Assembly: GCA_003537495.1 (NCBI GenBank)
Contig: DPSB01000295.1
Coordinates: 1-7,894 of the forward strand
From: Cytophagales bacterium
GTDB taxonomy: Bacteria; Bacteroidota; Bacteroidia; Cytophagales; Cyclobacteriaceae
Length of the DNA: 7,894 nt
Direction of reading: 5' to 3'
The notes under the pieces are model-generated. The model did no database searches and was not told the DNA's origin. It was given only the letters and a program-made list of their open reading frames with translations. Positions 5,184-7,894 of this stretch are shown here, in pieces. The translations under genes were made by a program, and so were the position numbers. The first letter of the stretch is position 1. The number at the start of each line of letters is the position of its first letter.

Positions 5184-5998
5184 GAAAGGAATTTTTTGTG
5201 ACTGAAGATTCTATCGTGCGCCAGATCTGGGGCCGTAGCGATACTGTGCTTTTTATTTTTGCAGGTGCGGCTGCCGAGTTTGCACTGAATAAATCAGTTG
5301 ATTGGTTATACTTTACCGGTCGTTTGCCAGCCGATCCTATAGGTAGGTTATTTTCTACGGTTGCGTATGCGCGCAGCATTATGTTTTCAGAAAAGCAAAC
5401 AGCACTACGCACCATTGATGCGATGAATAATATACACGCGCAGGTAGAACGAGATCGCGGTACAAAAATTCCAGATTGGGCTTATCGCGATGTATTGTTT
5501 ATGTTGATTGATTATTCTATCCGGGCATTTGAAGTGTTAGAACGCAAACTCACGCAATCTGAAAAAGACGAAGTGTTTGATGTGTTTAACCGATTAGGAA
5601 GCCGCATGCAGATAAAGGATTTGCCTGCAACTTTTCAGCAATGGCAAGCCATGCGACAAACACACCTTAAGCAAAATCTGGAATTTAGTTTGCACACCGC
5701 TGATCTGTTTGACCGATATGCTAAACACCTGGGTTCAGTCCGTTACCGCATATTGCTGGAAGTGCAAACTAAAATTGTTCCGAAGCAGGTGCAAGTACTT
5801 TTGAGTTTACGCAAATTCTCACTGCTGCTTCCTGTGCTGCTGCTTTACAAACTCACCAGAATGGTAAAACTGGATACTGCTGTTAAAGCGCTTATCTTAC
5901 CGGCAAAGTATAAAAAAGCAATTCTGGATTTGGATATAAAACAAAAAATAATTCAGAAATCAACTCAGGTTTATTTACCAACTACAGTACATCCTTAA
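5180..5998 (+). CDS. MpaB/Lcp-type oxygenase-family protein (DUF2236)
   Basis: The best start is ATG 5180, which overlaps the preceding stop as ATGA and gives 272 residues beginning MRKEFFVTEDSIVRQIWG. The frame stays open upstream to a GTG at 5099, but that extension runs through the DUF2809 gene and is out of keeping with the family. Residues about 10-210 resemble the mpaB/rubber-oxygenase (Lcp) catalytic fold: SIVRQIWGRSDTVLFIFAGA, GRLFSTVAYARSIMFSE, MNNIHAQV (H86) and DVLFMLIDYSIRAFEVL. Characterised relatives are haem b proteins: Lcp cleaves polyisoprene and MpaB cleaves a farnesyl chain. In many DUF2236 proteins the last block carries a WVH-type histidine; here that site reads VLF. The region 205-225 is hydrophobic and could be membrane-associated. 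The substrate is unknown. It is the third gene of the operon, and its stop is 3 bases from the ktrA-like gene's stop. Confidence 0.78.
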   Translation: MRKEFFVTEDSIVRQIWGRSDTVLFIFAGAAAEFALNKSVDWLYFTGRLPADPIGRLFSTVAYARSIMFSEKQTALRTIDAMNNIHAQVERDRGTKIPDWAYRDVLFMLIDYSIRAFEVLERKLTQSEKDEVFDVFNRLGSRMQIKDLPATFQQWQAMRQTHLKQNLEFSLHTADLFDRYAKHLGSVRYRILLEVQTKIVPKQVQVLLSLRKFSLLLPVLLLYKLTRMVKLDTAVKALILPAKYKKAILDLDIKQKIIQKSTQVYLPTTVHP

Positions 5999-6001
5999 TG
6001 A

Positions 6002-6685
6002 TTAAGAATATTCTACAAACGCCCTGATCTTTTTTGGCTCACCAAATAACACTAGCCTGTCTTCTGGTTTAAGTTGTAGGGTATCGGTAATTATGCCAAG
6101 TGTTTGCATCTTTTCGCGCAACGCGCCCAGTAAATTTTTTTCTTCAATTTTTCGCTTTACGGTTACTAACACAAGACTTGCATCGGCAAAATCAATTTCA
6201 TTTATTTTGCTGCCCACCAATCGTCCGGGAACATGCACCTCAATTACCTGATACTGTTCGCACACGCGGTATGAATTTACCACACCGGTAAAGCTTAATT
6301 TGTGGGCCATACGTTCGGCAGAGTTTTGTTCCGGGTACACAAACTCAGTTAGTCCCATGGTTTCTAAAACAGTTTTTTGAAGTGTAGAAGTTACTCTGCA
6401 AATAATACGGTTCACACCAATCTGTTTTAATAAGGCGGCCAACAGAATGATGGTACCTTCATTTTCGCCAATGGCAATAATAATGGCATCAGCTTCTTTT
6501 AGAGGTAAATCCAGAATGGCATCGCGGTTGGTGGCATCTAACGTAACAGCGTAGGTAATTTTATTTTTATTTTTTTCGGTGCGATCCTGTTGACTATCTA
6601 CACCAAAAACTTCGTGGCCAAGGTCTACTAATTTAGTTGCCAGCGATGAACCGTAGCTACCCAATCCAAATACAATATACTTCAT
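6002..6685 (-). CDS. ktrA: KtrA/TrkA-type K+ uptake regulatory subunit
   Basis: The 227-residue cytoplasmic protein has the two RCK domains of Ktr gating rings. RCK_N spans residues 1 to about 135: the nucleotide-binding motif G7-L-G9-S-Y-G12, β2 ending in acidic D30 (HEVFGVD), VTLDATNRDAI (47-57), ADAIIIAIGENEGTII (65-80), and IICRVTS (94-100). RCK_C spans about 139-227 (YQVIEVHVPGRLVGSKINEI, VTVKRKIE, LKPEDRLVLFGEPKKI). Relatives form an octameric ring that binds ATP/ADP or NAD(H) and gates the KtrB/TrkH channel. The length is typical of KtrA (about 220), half of TrkA (about 450). It starts 16 bases after the channel gene, with an AAAGG ribosome-binding-like sequence (6695-6699, minus strand). 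The pair clearly acts as a K+ uptake system; the KtrA/TrkA name choice is by size. Confidence 0.93.
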   Translation of the reverse strand: MKYIVFGLGSYGSSLATKLVDLGHEVFGVDSQQDRTEKNKNKITYAVTLDATNRDAILDLPLKEADAIIIAIGENEGTIILLAALLKQIGVNRIICRVTSTLQKTVLETMGLTEFVYPEQNSAERMAHKLSFTGVVNSYRVCEQYQVIEVHVPGRLVGSKINEIDFADASLVLVTVKRKIEEKNLLGALREKMQTLGIITDTLQLKPEDRLVLFGEPKKIRAFVEYS

Positions 6686-6701
6686 AAGCTTCAGCCTTTA
6701 G

Positions 6702-7894
6702 TTAATACATAATTTCTTCAACTGGATATTGATGTAATTGTTTTTTGGGTTGTGTGGCAAAAGCCATCAACAAGGTTAAAGAACCTACACGCCCTATAAA
6801 CATAACTACAATCAAAATAATTTTGCTACTAACGGAAAGTTTGGGTGTAACGCCAAGCGAAAGCCCCACCGTACTAAATGCTGAAAATGTTTCAAACGAA
6901 ATCTCCAGCAAACCAAACTTACTGTCGGCAACAGAAATAAGTAGAACTGCTAATCCCATTATCATTAAAGAGATTAAGATGATTGCAAATGCGCGGTTTA
7001 TGGATGTTTCACTTATTTGTGTTCGAAATACTTCGACTCTACTATTTCCTGTTATAATTGCCCTAAGGTTTAAGAATGCAACAGCAATGGTAGTTGTTTT
7101 AATTCCACCACCAGTAGAGGAGGGGGATGCGCCAATCCACATCAATAAAAGATAGATCATGATGGTGGGTAATGTCAAGGCATGAAGATTAATGGTGTTA
7201 AATCCTGCGGTGCGGGGTGTAACGGAGCCAAAAATGGAAGTAACTATTTTTCCGATAGTGCTTGGATGCTCGCGTAAGCTTGCATTGTATTCCAATCCAA
7301 AATACAAAGCAGTACCAACTACCAATAAAATCAGGCTGGTCCACAAGGCAAGTTTTGAATTAACTTGTACAATGCGCGTGGCACTTTCGGGCATGGGATT
7401 ATCGAGTATTCGGTTAATGATTGCAGAAGCTTTTCTACGGATGTATGAAAAAATATTAAACACAATAGGGAAACCCATTCCACCTAAAACAATCATCAAT
7501 GCAATTACAAGATGCAACGGGTACTTGAATTTAACCACAGGCTCGTTTAATCCATCGGGTAACGTGGAAAAGCCAGCATTACAAAATGCCGAGATAGCAT
7601 GAAACACCGAAAAGAAAATGTGTTCAACTTGTCGGTTAAAGATGGCTTCGTCTAAGCTAAAGTAGATGAGAAATGCTCCAAGTGCTTCGAAGAAAAAGGT
7701 AACGAGAATAATACGCCCCACAATACTGATAACATTGCTAATTCTATTGCTGCTTACCATACTCTTTAACGCAACCTGATTGTGAAAAGATACCGAACCT
7801 GCTGCCAGGTAGGCCAACAATCCGGTAAACGTCATAATGCCCAATCCGCCAACTTGTATCAAGAGTAGAATAATTATTTTACCAACACTGGGAA
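6702..7894 (-). CDS. ktrB: KtrB/TrkH-type K+ transporter channel subunit (N-terminus cut by window edge)
   Basis: The frame runs open to the right edge with no start needed inside the window: codons upstream of 7862 read PSVGKIIILL directly before LIQVGGLGIMTF, so the gene continues past 7894 and 397 codons remain, counting the cut first one. It is an inner-membrane K+ channel-like transporter of the TrkH/KtrB/HKT superfamily. Three of the four pore-loop filter regions are visible: P2 FCNAGFST (near 7574), P3 TPRTAGFNT (near 7205) and P4 FSTVGLSLG (near 6866); the first lies off-window. The gate loop GASPSSTGGGIKTTT (near 7130-7086) and the C-terminal GRVGSLTLLMAF with its conserved Arg are intact. 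The KtrA-type partner follows 16 bases downstream, so one operon encodes pore and regulator. Confidence 0.94.
   Translation of the reverse strand, partial: PSVGKIIILLLIQVGGLGIMTFTGLLAYLAAGSVSFHNQVALKSMVSSNRISNVISIVGRIILVTFFFEALGAFLIYFSLDEAIFNRQVEHIFFSVFHAISAFCNAGFSTLPDGLNEPVVKFKYPLHLVIALMIVLGGMGFPIVFNIFSYIRRKASAIINRILDNPMPESATRIVQVNSKLALWTSLILLVVGTALYFGLEYNASLREHPSTIGKIVTSIFGSVTPRTAGFNTINLHALTLPTIMIYLLLMWIGASPSSTGGGIKTTTIAVAFLNLRAIITGNSRVEVFRTQISETSINRAFAIILISLMIMGLAVLLISVADSKFGLLEISFETFSAFSTVGLSLGVTPKLSVSSKIILIVVMFIGRVGSLTLLMAFATQPKKQLHQYPVEEIMY

Noticed and set aside
4891..5415. 174-codon minus-strand frame across the DUF2809/MpaB junction
   Set aside because: It overlaps two well-supported plus-strand genes and resembles no family.
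6745..7602. Two 136-codon plus-strand frames (6745-7155, 7192-7602) opposite the channel gene
   Set aside because: Both are antisense to the clear KtrB/TrkH coding sequence and have no family resemblance.
7860..7862. TTG as the true start of the K+ channel gene
   Set aside because: The upstream codons to the window edge stay open and encode family-like PSVGKIIILL, and the first pore loop is missing, so the gene continues beyond the window.

Overview
The window looks like chromosomal DNA from a member of the Bacteroidota, probably Cytophagales-like. Four things point there: protein flavour (DUF2200, DUF4268, exported DinB, a GlxA-type AraC regulator, KtrAB-type K+ transport); moderate to low GC by eye; start codons mostly without a strong Shine-Dalgarno; and promoter-like boxes fitting the Bacteroidota pattern TTG-N~20-TAnnTTTG. 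The species cannot be fixed from the sequence alone.

Layout. Bases 1-449 hold no convincing complete gene. There may be the last 25 codons of an upstream gene (2-79), followed by a cluster of perfect hairpins (120-313) that looks like dispersed palindromic repeats or a small non-autonomous element. Next is a plus-strand pair, DUF2200 (450-809) and an ASCH-domain protein with a C-terminal winged-helix-like region (833-1408). Converging on these are two minus-strand genes, an exported DinB-family protein (1472-1999) and an SRPBCC/AHSA1-like protein (2060-2506). The latter is divergent from a GlxA-type regulator (2637-3617), which is convergent with a DUF4268 gene (3628-4086). A shared upstream region then leads into a plus-strand three-gene operon: a six-helix membrane protein (4225-4791), a DUF2809/VanZ-like membrane protein (4797-5183) and an MpaB/Lcp-type DUF2236 protein (5180-5998). 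Three bases further on, convergently, lies a K+ uptake operon read from the right edge: KtrB/TrkH channel subunit (cut by the window end) and the KtrA/TrkA regulator (6002-6685).

How they fit. The clear functional unit is the Ktr-type K+ transporter, membrane subunit followed by nucleotide-binding regulator 16 bases later. The three-gene operon is tightly packed (5-base gap, then an ATGA stop/start overlap) and has the best promoter match in the window, but its biochemical role is unknown. The GlxA regulator may control the divergent SRPBCC gene; this is inferred from arrangement only. I found no mobile-element gene, CRISPR array, tRNA or rRNA, and no clearly new multi-gene defence or metabolic system. 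The most unusual items are the palindrome cluster, the exported DinB protein and the MpaB-like protein with one apparently missing histidine.
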